Part shown: positions 5,484-11,587 of the stretch, in pieces
Position numbering within the stretch: the first letter of the stretch is position 1
Layout of the letters: each line of letters starts with the position of its first letter
Assembly (NCBI GenBank): GCA_946479055.1
Contig: CAMLEX010000081.1
Location: 1-11,587, forward strand
DNA: 11,587 nt
From: an uncultured Bacteroidota bacterium
Lineage (GTDB): Bacteria > Bacteroidota > Bacteroidia > Chitinophagales > Chitinophagaceae
Reading direction: 5' to 3'
Position numbers and translations under genes: made by a program
Notes under the pieces: generated by a model
Database searches by the model: none
What the model saw: the letters and a program-made list of their open reading frames with translations, nothing else
Told to the model about the DNA's origin: nothing

Positions 5484-7004
5484 ATGAATAAAAAAATCAG
5501 GGTTCGGTTTGCTCCAAGTCCAACAGGCGGCTTACACCTGGGTGGTGTAAGAACTGTTTTATATAATTATTTGTTTGCAAAAAATAATGGTGGTGATTTT
5601 ATACTTCGTATTGAAGATACCGATCAAAGCCGCTATGTAGCCGGCGCCGAACAATACATTTTTGATTGCTTAAAATGGGCTGGTATTGAACCTGACGAAA
5701 GTCCTGTACACGGTGGAAACTATGGGCCTTACCGCCAGAGTGAACGAAAAGAAATGTACCGCCAGTATGCTGAACAATTAGTAAAAGACGGTCATGCTTA
5801 TTATGCTTTTGATACGCCAGAAGAGTTGGATAAGATGCGGCATGATTTTAAAACAACAGAAAATCCTTCTCCACAATACGATAAGAACGTACGATTGAAA
5901 ATGCGCAACTCAGTTTCTCTGACTAAAGATGAAACAAAAAAATTATTAGACGCAGGAACAAGGCATGTAATAAGGATAAAGATGCCGGATAATGAAACAG
6001 TTTCGTTTACTGATATGATACGTGGCGAAGTGCATTTTGATACCTCCATAGTAGATGATAAGGTTTTATTAAAAGCTGATGGCATGCCTACTTATCATTT
6101 AGCCGTTGTTGTGGATGATTATTTAATGAAGATCAGTCATGCATTCCGTGGTGAGGAATGGTTACCAAGTGCACCGGTACATATCCTGCTTTGGAAATAT
6201 CTATTCAGTTTGGAGAATATGCCACAATGGGCTCACTTTCCATTAATACTGGGACCAAATGGAAAATTAAGTAAAAGAGATGGCGCCAAATATGGTTTTC
6301 CTGTATTTGCCATGAACTGGACTGATCCCAAAACAAATGAATTAACAGAAGGATTCAAAGAAAAAGGATTTTTACCTGAAGCGTTTATCAACCTGCTGGC
6401 ACTATTAGGCTGGAATGACGGCACAGAGCAGGAAATTTTTACCAAAGAAGAATTGATTGAAAAATTCTCCATTGAAAGAGTGCATAGTGGCGGAGCCAAA
6501 TTTGATTATGAAAAAGCAAAGTGGTTCAATCATGAATGGATAAAGAGGTCTGAAGTTTTGAGTTTGAAATTTGAGGTTAAGAACCTGTTGGAAGAAAAAG
6601 GCATTACTGTTATTGATGAGAATTTGCTGGAAAATGTGATCACATTGGTAAAAGACAGGTGTACGTTGCTGTCTGATTTTTATAATCAATCTTCTTTCTT
6701 TTTTAAATCCCCTGGCGAGTTTGATGTAAATGCAGTTAAACCAAAATGGAATGAGGATAAGAAAGATTTCTTTGTAGCCTATTCAGAAAAAATATCACTT
6801 CTACCTGAGTGGAATGCTTCTTTATTGGAAAATACGTTTAAAGAACTAGCGACTCAAAAAAATATCAAACCTGGTGAACTGCAATTGCCCTTCCGCATCA
6901 TGCTGGTAGGCGGTAAGTTTGGTCCACCTGTATTTAATATTGCTGAGCTATTAGGAAAAGAAGAAACCTTTAACAGGATCACAAATGCTTTGCCGCTTTT
7001 TTAG
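5484..7004 (+). CDS. gltX: Glutamyl-tRNA synthetase
   Basis: A 506-residue class I aminoacyl-tRNA synthetase of full family length that charges tRNA-Glu with glutamate in the cytosol. The start is the ATG at 5484, because the upstream TTG at 5475 lies within the -7 promoter box. The HIGH-type motif is in PSPTGGLHLGG (residues 11-21). FILRIEDTDQSR (39-50) is the glutamate-binding signature of GluRS. GPYRQSER (81-88) and the KMSKS-type loop KLSKRDG (261-267) follow. The C-terminal half is helical and matches the anticodon-binding region. Whether it also charges tRNA-Gln cannot be read from this window, and no Asp/Glu-tRNA amidotransferase gene is present. The stop codon TAG (7002-7004) overlaps the stop codon of the convergent aldo/keto reductase gene. 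Confidence 0.97.
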   Translation: MNKKIRVRFAPSPTGGLHLGGVRTVLYNYLFAKNNGGDFILRIEDTDQSRYVAGAEQYIFDCLKWAGIEPDESPVHGGNYGPYRQSERKEMYRQYAEQLVKDGHAYYAFDTPEELDKMRHDFKTTENPSPQYDKNVRLKMRNSVSLTKDETKKLLDAGTRHVIRIKMPDNETVSFTDMIRGEVHFDTSIVDDKVLLKADGMPTYHLAVVVDDYLMKISHAFRGEEWLPSAPVHILLWKYLFSLENMPQWAHFPLILGPNGKLSKRDGAKYGFPVFAMNWTDPKTNELTEGFKEKGFLPEAFINLLALLGWNDGTEQEIFTKEELIEKFSIERVHSGGAKFDYEKAKWFNHEWIKRSEVLSLKFEVKNLLEEKGITVIDENLLENVITLVKDRCTLLSDFYNQSSFFFKSPGEFDVNAVKPKWNEDKKDFFVAYSEKISLLPEWNASLLENTFKELATQKNIKPGELQLPFRIMLVGGKFGPPVFNIAELLGKEETFNRITNALPLF

Positions 7005-7990
7005 CCTTGTTTTTGTATCATTTCCATAACAGGAACAAAACTGGTTTCACCCAAGTGTTCAATTAATTCCCTGTCCGCATTATCTAATCGCACCAGGCCG
7101 GTGGTATTCATCTCCGCATGAGCTGCGGTACGTATACCCGGAATAATTGTTGAAACTTCATCATAGCTGAGAATATAACTTAATGACAATTTGGTTTTAT
7201 TGACGCCATATTTTTTACACAGTTGCCAAACTGGTTCTAATTCTGTATTAGCTGTTTCAACAATTTCCTTTGTCAGCCGGTTTTTACGATGGTCATTATC
7301 TGGAAAAGAAAATCCTTGGTCGAATTTTCCGGTTAGCAAACCAAATTGCAAAGGCATTCGGGCAATGATGCTATAACCTTCGGCTGAAGCTTTTTTAATT
7401 ACAGCTAATGCTTTTTGATTAAGGAGGTTCAGCACCAATTGAAAACCATTTCCTATCTTATTGTTTATAAAAAAATCTGCTTCAGGAATAAGATCAAATG
7501 TATTCAGGGAAATCCCCCAATACCGGATCTTTCCCTGACGTTGCAGCAATTGCATTGCTTCAATACATCCGCCTTGCTGTAAATGTGTTACTCTTGCGGT
7601 ATGCAACTGGTAATAATCTATTGCATCCCTTTTCAATCGTTTCAAACTTTCTTCACAGGCGTTCAAAATATATTCTTTAGAGTAATCAACAGTAAATTGT
7701 TCGTTCCTGGATACATTCCCCACTTTAGTAGCGACGATTACATTTTTCCTATTACCCAACACTTCACCGATTAATTGTTCTGAATGGCCAAGCCCATAAA
7801 TATCCGCGGTATCAAAAAAATTAATTCCCAGTTCTAATGAACGGTGAATGGCGATTTTAGAATCTATGTCATTTGCATTGCCCCAACCTATAGCGGTATT
7901 ACCGATCACAGCTCCGCCACCAATGGCCCAGGCGCCAAACCCAATTTCGCTGACCAGTAAATCAGTATTACCGAATTTTCTATACTGCAT
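7001..7990 (-). CDS. Aldo/keto reductase
   Basis: A 329-residue NADPH-dependent TIM-barrel oxidoreductase of normal length, cytosolic. The catalytic tetrad is complete: D60 in FFDTADIYG, Y65 in the same segment, K89 in VIVATKVGN and H130 in IDYYQLH. GFGAWAIGGG near the N-terminus and GLLTGKF are also typical of the family. The members it most resembles are the YajO/Tas or general stress protein 69 type reductases, which reduce aldehydes and ketones, but the substrate cannot be inferred. The only acceptable start seen is the ATG at 7990. Its last codons overlap the gltX stop by four bases on the opposite strand, and no terminator lies between them. The gene is divergent from the cobalamin-binding gene, with 117 bases between the starts. 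Confidence 0.93.
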   Translation of the reverse strand: MQYRKFGNTDLLVSEIGFGAWAIGGGAVIGNTAIGWGNANDIDSKIAIHRSLELGINFFDTADIYGLGHSEQLIGEVLGNRKNVIVATKVGNVSRNEQFTVDYSKEYILNACEESLKRLKRDAIDYYQLHTARVTHLQQGGCIEAMQLLQRQGKIRYWGISLNTFDLIPEADFFINNKIGNGFQLVLNLLNQKALAVIKKASAEGYSIIARMPLQFGLLTGKFDQGFSFPDNDHRKNRLTKEIVETANTELEPVWQLCKKYGVNKTKLSLSYILSYDEVSTIIPGIRTAAHAEMNTTGLVRLDNADRELIEHLGETSFVPVMEMIQKQG

Positions 7991-8079
7991 TCTGTAATTT
8001 ATTAAATACTGTGGAGATAATATGTTTTACTATCTGCTTAACATAAATTAATGAAAACCAATTCCACACTGATATTCTT

Positions 8080-8087
8080 TATTTTTG
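8080..8087 (+). promoter_or_regulatory. -7 promoter box for the cobalamin-binding gene
   Basis: TATTTTTG is an exact TAnnTTTG match ending 20 bases before the ATG at 8108. No clear TTG is found at the standard upstream spacing, so this is a moderate call. Confidence 0.45.
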
Positions 8088-8107
8088 AGCACTGAATAAT
8101 TGCCGAT

Positions 8108-8515
8108 ATGAACAGACCCGTAAGAGTTTTAGTTGCTAAAGTAGGATTAGATGGCCACGATCGTGGTGCTAAAGTTATTGCCACCGCTCTCCGGGATGCA
8201 GGTATGGAGGTCATTTACACAGGTCTTCGTCAAACTCCGGAGATGGTTGTCAATGCAGCATTGCAGGAAGATGTTGATGCTATTGGCATCAGTATTTTAT
8301 CCGGTGCACATATGACTGTATTTCCCAGGATCATCCAGTTGATGAAAGAAAAAGAAATGGATGATGTGTTATTGACCGGTGGTGGCATTATACCCGAAGA
8401 TGATATGAAAACATTGAATGACATGGGAGCAGGAAAATTATTCGCCCCAGGTACTACTACCAGTGATATTGCTGAGTATATTAAAGGATGGGTCAAAGAA
8501 CACAGGAATTTTTAA
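8108..8515 (+). CDS. Stand-alone cobalamin (B12)-binding subunit of methylmalonyl-CoA mutase type
   Basis: A 135-residue flavodoxin-like B12-binding domain with no catalytic barrel. The base-off/His-on signature is complete: D15-G-H17-D-R-G20 supplies the lower axial histidine, S62-I-L64 and the glycine-rich GGG (91-93) line the nucleotide-tail pocket, and APGTTT closes the domain. This equals the C-terminal domain of methylmalonyl-CoA mutase, or the small subunit of split mutases such as isobutyryl-CoA or 2-hydroxyisobutyryl-CoA mutase, which rearrange branched acyl-CoAs through an adenosylcobalamin radical. The large subunit is not in this window, so it must be elsewhere if the protein is active. 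The nearest acyl-CoA gene is the crotonase at 9777, in the same orientation but with its own promoter and one unrelated gene between. Confidence 0.93.
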   Translation: MNRPVRVLVAKVGLDGHDRGAKVIATALRDAGMEVIYTGLRQTPEMVVNAALQEDVDAIGISILSGAHMTVFPRIIQLMKEKEMDDVLLTGGGIIPEDDMKTLNDMGAGKLFAPGTTTSDIAEYIKGWVKEHRNF

Positions 8516-8937
8516 GTTTCTGGTGATTCTTATTTATTGAAATACCTTTTTTATAACGCCGCCAAGCTTCCCGGAAATAATAATCCGCATAGGTAAGTTG
8601 TACATCTATTTCCGATTTATGCGGCAGTTAACCAACACTACGTTTAAGGATAAACCCTCCCTTTTCTCCGATTTTTTAACGATAGTCTTTCGCGGAAAGA
8701 TAATCAGGCTGGCAGGACAAAAAGATCTTGTGCAAAAAGTGCAGGTGCAATAACAGGATGACGCGGGCCTAAAACACCTCACATTGTTTTTTACACCATT
8801 CACTAACCGGGATACCCCATTCATTCCAATTTGCTTTTTTATAAACCTTATCCTCTGCAGTTTTGCTATACCATTAAACTTTTACACCCGTCTGTTCACT
8901 CACAGTTTAAGAAAGACCAGACCGAAAATTCAAAAAA
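8516..8937. other. Intergenic region of about 420 bases without a supported gene
   Basis: No convincing coding frame is found. Visible structure consists of two interleaved inverted repeats at 8572-8624, a 15-base palindrome TCTTTCGCGGAAAGA near 8683-8697, and three GTGCA copies at 8730, 8739 and 8745. No exact TAnnTTTG box was found ahead of the gene at 8938. The region could hold a regulatory leader or small RNA, but that is not shown by the sequence. Confidence 0.5.
8572..8624. repeat. Two interleaved inverted repeats (A-B-A'-B')
   Basis: CGGAAATA (8572-8579) is the exact reverse complement of 8607-8614, and CCGCATA (8585-8591) is the exact reverse complement of 8618-8624. The pairs interleave, so they are either alternative hairpins or a pseudoknot-like fold. 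The last connecting loop would be only 3 bases, which strains a simple H-type pseudoknot. Confidence 0.4.
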
Positions 8938-9693
8938 ATGAAACCTTATTTACTCCAAGGATTTAAAACCTTTTTCCGGGGAACTATCGGCATTAGCCTT
9001 ATCCTTTCATTCAGTGTGTATGCCTGGGCCCGCATACTTTTTTATGAAGTTCCTTTTTCCGCTAAAGAAGACTTTTCGATTCTTTTTAAACTTACCGGGC
9101 TTAGCTGGGCAATGATACTTGGCTTAAAAGGCTCTTTATACAGCTTCATAGCAATTGGTGAGTTATTTCAGAGAAGGGTCAATTTCCCATCATTCGCTAA
9201 ATGGGTTGGGTCTTTCGTCATTATCTTATTATTGTCCGCCATTCTTTTTTCATGCCAGGCGCAAAGCTCCGCAGGCATAAAAAAAGATTTCAATACCGGC
9301 CTTACCGCTACTTATAAGAACATAGAACCAGGTGAAGTATTACTGGTAATGAATGATGAGGTTTTAAATCATACCGATATTCCCATCGGTGAAAGTTTTC
9401 TGCTAGTCAATAAAAACATCAAAGGCCTTGTTGAAAAAAATGATAAGGTATCAGTGGGCTGTTCATTGACGATAAGCGACAAGAAAGGTAAAAAGATATT
9501 AGAAGCACCCGATCTTTTCAAAGGCAATGATATATTCAATAAGACAGATGTCACCTATCTGAAGTGTACGGTTTCTACCGGCGAACCTATGCAATGGGAA
9601 GAAAATTATGATGTAGTAGCAACCTTCTGGGATAAATATGGCACGGGAAAAATTGTAAACAAAGTGACTATCCGCATGATTGATATTCCATAA
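8938..9693 (+). CDS. Unrecognised membrane protein with an internal lipobox-like cysteine
   Basis: A 251-residue protein that I do not recognise. The N-terminal third has three hydrophobic segments, at about residues 15-36, 47-73 and 89-105. The third ends in LLSAILFSC106QAQSSAG, which looks exactly like the end of a lipoprotein signal peptide although it sits 106 residues into the protein. The rest (107-251) is soluble and beta-rich, probably periplasmic, with two cysteines (VGCSLT and YLKCTV) and no known catalytic motif. No ATG, GTG or TTG is evident just ahead of the third segment, so a shorter lipoprotein start is not obvious. Either it is a natural fusion of a small multi-span membrane region with a lipoprotein-like domain, or an ordinary three-helix membrane protein. 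A strong terminator follows the gene. Long non-coding DNA precedes it. Confidence 0.75.
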   Translation: MKPYLLQGFKTFFRGTIGISLILSFSVYAWARILFYEVPFSAKEDFSILFKLTGLSWAMILGLKGSLYSFIAIGELFQRRVNFPSFAKWVGSFVIILLLSAILFSCQAQSSAGIKKDFNTGLTATYKNIEPGEVLLVMNDEVLNHTDIPIGESFLLVNKNIKGLVEKNDKVSVGCSLTISDKKGKKILEAPDLFKGNDIFNKTDVTYLKCTVSTGEPMQWEENYDVVATFWDKYGTGKIVNKVTIRMIDIP

Positions 9694-9718
9694 AATAATA
9701 ACAGGACGGTTTAATACG

Positions 9719-9749
9719 GCTGCGTCCCAAAGGGTGCAGCTTTTCTTTT
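9719..9749 (+). terminator. Rho-independent terminator after the unknown membrane protein gene
   Basis: GCTGC (9719-9723) pairs with GCAGC (9736-9740), and CCC (9726-9728) with GGG (9732-9734) around loop AAA, followed directly by TTTTCTTTT. It separates the gene at 8938 from the crotonase gene. Confidence 0.8.
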
Positions 9750-9754
9750 ATCAT

Positions 9755-9762
9755 TACTTTTG
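9755..9762 (+). promoter_or_regulatory. -7 promoter box for the enoyl-CoA hydratase gene
   Basis: TACTTTTG is an exact TAnnTTTG match ending 14 bases before the ATG at 9777, and it lies just past the preceding terminator. It indicates a separate transcription unit. No TTG is seen at the standard -33 spacing. Confidence 0.5.
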
Positions 9763-9776
9763 GCAAAACAAACATC

Positions 9777-10556
9777 ATGTATCAAACCCTGCTTACCCAT
9801 TTAGAAAACAGGATCTTTATTATCACAATCAACCGGCCCGATAAACTCAATGCTCTGAATAAAACAGTAATTGAAGAACTAAGTTCGGCCATTGATGAAG
9901 TGATGAACAATACAGATATCAGATCGGCTATCTTAACTGGCAGTGGTCCCAAAGCTTTTGTTGCTGGTGCGGACATCAGTGAGTTTGCTTCTTTAAATGC
10001 TTCGGGAGGAAAAGCACTGGCACAAAAAGGGCAGGATCTTGTTTTTACCAAAATTGAAAATAGCCCTAAGCCTATCATTGCAGCTGTCAATGGTTTTGCG
10101 CTGGGTGGTGGTTGTGAACTCGCCATGAGTTGTCATTTTCGTATTGCTGCCGACAATGCTAAGTTTGGTCAGCCAGAAGTAAACCTGGGATTGATACCTG
10201 GTTATGGAGGCACTCAACGTTTGGTACAATTAATAGGTAAAGGCCGTGCAATGGAATTGCTGATGACGGGTAATATGATAGATGCAAATACCGCCTTGCA
10301 ATATGGATTGGTGAACCATGTGGTACCACATGAAGAATTGTTGTTAAAAGCAAAAAGCATTTTAGATATTATCAATTCAAAAGCGCCGCTGGCCATTGCT
10401 GGTTGTATAAAAGCTGCAAATGCTGTCTTTGATGAAACTAAGAATGGATATGCTGTTGAAATAAATAATTTTGGTGAATTATTTGACACAGCCGATGCAA
10501 AAGAAGGTGCGGCAGCTTTCCTTGAAAAAAGAAAGGCAAACTTTACAGGAAAATAA
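9777..10556 (+). CDS. Enoyl-CoA hydratase (crotonase family)
   Basis: A 259-residue cytosolic protein of typical crotonase length. The oxyanion-hole segment AGADI (residues 63-67) and the second one ALGGGCE (108-114) are present. Both catalytic glutamates of true hydratases are kept: E114 in GGGCELA and E134 in FGQPEVNLG. It therefore probably adds water to trans-2-enoyl-CoA to form 3-hydroxyacyl-CoA, in fatty-acid beta-oxidation, branched amino-acid breakdown or a crotonyl-CoA/butyrate-type route. Chain-length preference cannot be read. The stand-alone B12 mutase subunit upstream points to acyl-CoA metabolism in the area, but a terminator and a separate promoter argue against one operon. It ends 24 bases before the end of the convergent phosphoesterase gene. 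Confidence 0.94.
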   Translation: MYQTLLTHLENRIFIITINRPDKLNALNKTVIEELSSAIDEVMNNTDIRSAILTGSGPKAFVAGADISEFASLNASGGKALAQKGQDLVFTKIENSPKPIIAAVNGFALGGGCELAMSCHFRIAADNAKFGQPEVNLGLIPGYGGTQRLVQLIGKGRAMELLMTGNMIDANTALQYGLVNHVVPHEELLLKAKSILDIINSKAPLAIAGCIKAANAVFDETKNGYAVEINNFGELFDTADAKEGAAAFLEKRKANFTGK

Positions 10557-10580
10557 TTCTATTACTAAAAAAGATGAACG

Positions 10581-11417
10581 TTATTTTTCAACCAGTTCGC
10601 CGATAGTTGCTTCATTGATCTTCTTATCAGGATTCATTATATAGGTTACTATAGAATTATCTTTCATTAACTCCACAACCCGAAAACCCCTGTAATCCGT
10701 TCCCCAATTACCACCAAAATGCGCATCAAACACAAAAGGAATATCATCTTTTATTTTTATTCCCTCTTCATCATGGTCATGCCCATTAAATACAGCTCTT
10801 ATATTTTTATGTTTTGCAAAAAGTTCGAATAGTTCCGGGCAATCTACTGCATGCTTTGTCAGCTTGCCGGGGTTGATATGAATAAAAATGAAAATATTTT
10901 CCTGTTGCTTATGTTCTTCCAGTTTTTGTGTAAACCAATCCAAGTCAGGACATAAATACGTCCATTTTTCATTAGAGGTGGTTGCAACCAAAAACGAATT
11001 CTTTTTAATAGCAAAATCCAGGTTGACCGGCATATTCCAGATAGCCTCCCACTCTTCCGCTGTTACATGATCATGATTGCCCTGGCTTACATAATATTTG
11101 GGGCGAAGATCATCCAGTGCTTTTTTAGCAGCGGGAAAATGCCTTTTATCATCATGTATGATATCGCCATTAATGACACAAAAAGAAAATGGGTTTTTCC
11201 GGTGTTCATCATTGATACGGGAAACTATTCTGGCAAAATAATTCGCATATTCTGTTTTTGGCTGACCGTAATGTCCGTCGGAAGCAACCACAAACCTGAG
11301 TTTTACTTTTCTCCTATGCTCTTGTGATAAATAATAATCATTCGCTCTTATAATATTTCCGTTGGCCAACAACAAAAAAGCAGGAACCGATAAGCGAAGG
11401 AATTCTTTACGTTTCAT
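10581..11417 (-). CDS. Secreted calcineurin-like metallophosphoesterase
   Basis: A 278-residue protein. The N-terminus has a positively charged start (MKRKEFLRL), a hydrophobic core VPAFLLLA and a likely cleavage near IIRA|ND, so export is predicted. KRKEFL is only loosely Tat-like, so Sec is more likely. The dinuclear metal-site motifs are complete: SDGH (D47, H49), NGD (D85), GNHDH (N114, H115), FIHINP (H180) and NGHDHD (H213, H215). These enzymes hydrolyse phosphomono- or phosphodiesters. The substrate is unknown, and the closest general types are phosphodiesterases and purple-acid-like phosphatases of the cell envelope. The gene lies 54 bases after the stop of the gene entering from the right edge on the same strand, so the two may be cotranscribed. 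No terminator is seen at its end. Confidence 0.92.
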   Translation of the reverse strand: MKRKEFLRLSVPAFLLLANGNIIRANDYYLSQEHRRKVKLRFVVASDGHYGQPKTEYANYFARIVSRINDEHRKNPFSFCVINGDIIHDDKRHFPAAKKALDDLRPKYYVSQGNHDHVTAEEWEAIWNMPVNLDFAIKKNSFLVATTSNEKWTYLCPDLDWFTQKLEEHKQQENIFIFIHINPGKLTKHAVDCPELFELFAKHKNIRAVFNGHDHDEEGIKIKDDIPFVFDAHFGGNWGTDYRGFRVVELMKDNSIVTYIMNPDKKINEATIGELVEK

Positions 11418-11471
11418 CTGTATATTTTTTATTTTATTTAAGCCCAGATGGAACTTACCATGATATTTGTT

Positions 11472-11587
11472 TTATTCGTAGGCGTTTTTGATAGTGATCG
11501 TTTCCCCTTTTTTCATTTCTATTTCCATTATCCCATTTTCCAATGTATACTTCTTTTGCAAATTGGTAATATAAAATGTTCTAAAAG
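11472..11587 (-). CDS. C-terminal fragment of an unidentified protein, cut by the window edge
   Basis: The minus strand is open from the right edge (first full codon at 11585) to a TAA at 11472-11474, encoding 37 residues: FRTFYITNLQKKYTLENG at the start and GETITIKNAYE at the end. The alternating hydrophobic/charged pattern suggests a beta-rich C-terminal domain, as in many exported or carbohydrate-active proteins, but the family is not recognised. It is upstream of and codirectional with the secreted phosphoesterase gene, with no terminator between. Too little is present to name a function. Confidence 0.6.
   Translation of the reverse strand, partial: FRTFYITNLQKKYTLENGIMEIEMKKGETITIKNAYE

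Noticed and set aside
8606..8824. Minus-strand 72-codon frame rich in cysteine, resembling a small cysteine-rich peptide
   Set aside because: Its composition is irregular, no promoter box or signal peptide is seen, and it covers most of the repeat-bearing non-coding stretch. The cysteines follow from repeated GCA/TGC words such as the GTGCA copies.

Overview
The window looks like ordinary chromosome from a Bacteroidota bacterium, probably of the Chitinophagaceae type. This is inferred from four things: AT-rich coding with no Shine-Dalgarno sequences; several exact TAnnTTTG promoter -7 boxes, the Bacteroidota sigma-A type, lying very close to start codons; a YtxJ-type bacillithiol protein; and the particular polysaccharide deacetylase and DUF983 variants. 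No insertion sequence, phage gene, CRISPR array or rRNA was seen.

Left part (1-2641): the 3' end of a SoxB-like 5'-nucleotidase-family metallophosphoesterase meets, tail to tail across a hairpin, a Tat-exported DsrE-fold protein. A second, smaller Sec-exported DsrE-fold protein is divergent from it. Together these suggest a cell-envelope sulfur-compound module that continues leftward out of the window. This is the most interesting part.

Middle (2700-7990): housekeeping and small-molecule genes. In order they are a DUF983 zinc-ribbon membrane protein, a YtxJ-like thioredoxin-fold protein, tRNA-Ser(GGA) with its own terminator, a TatD-family nuclease, a NodB-type polysaccharide deacetylase behind a heptad-repeat intergenic region, glutamyl-tRNA synthetase, and an aldo/keto reductase whose stop codon overlaps that of gltX.

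Right part (8100-11587): a stand-alone cobalamin-binding subunit of the methylmalonyl-CoA mutase type, a roughly 420-base non-coding stretch, an unrecognised membrane protein with a lipobox-like cysteine in its middle, a crotonase-family enoyl-CoA hydratase, a secreted calcineurin-like phosphoesterase, and the last 37 codons of an unidentified gene entering from the right edge. The cobalamin subunit and the crotonase are both acyl-CoA enzymes but have separate promoters, so they need not form one operon. Genes are mostly single transcription units in mixed orientation rather than long operons.
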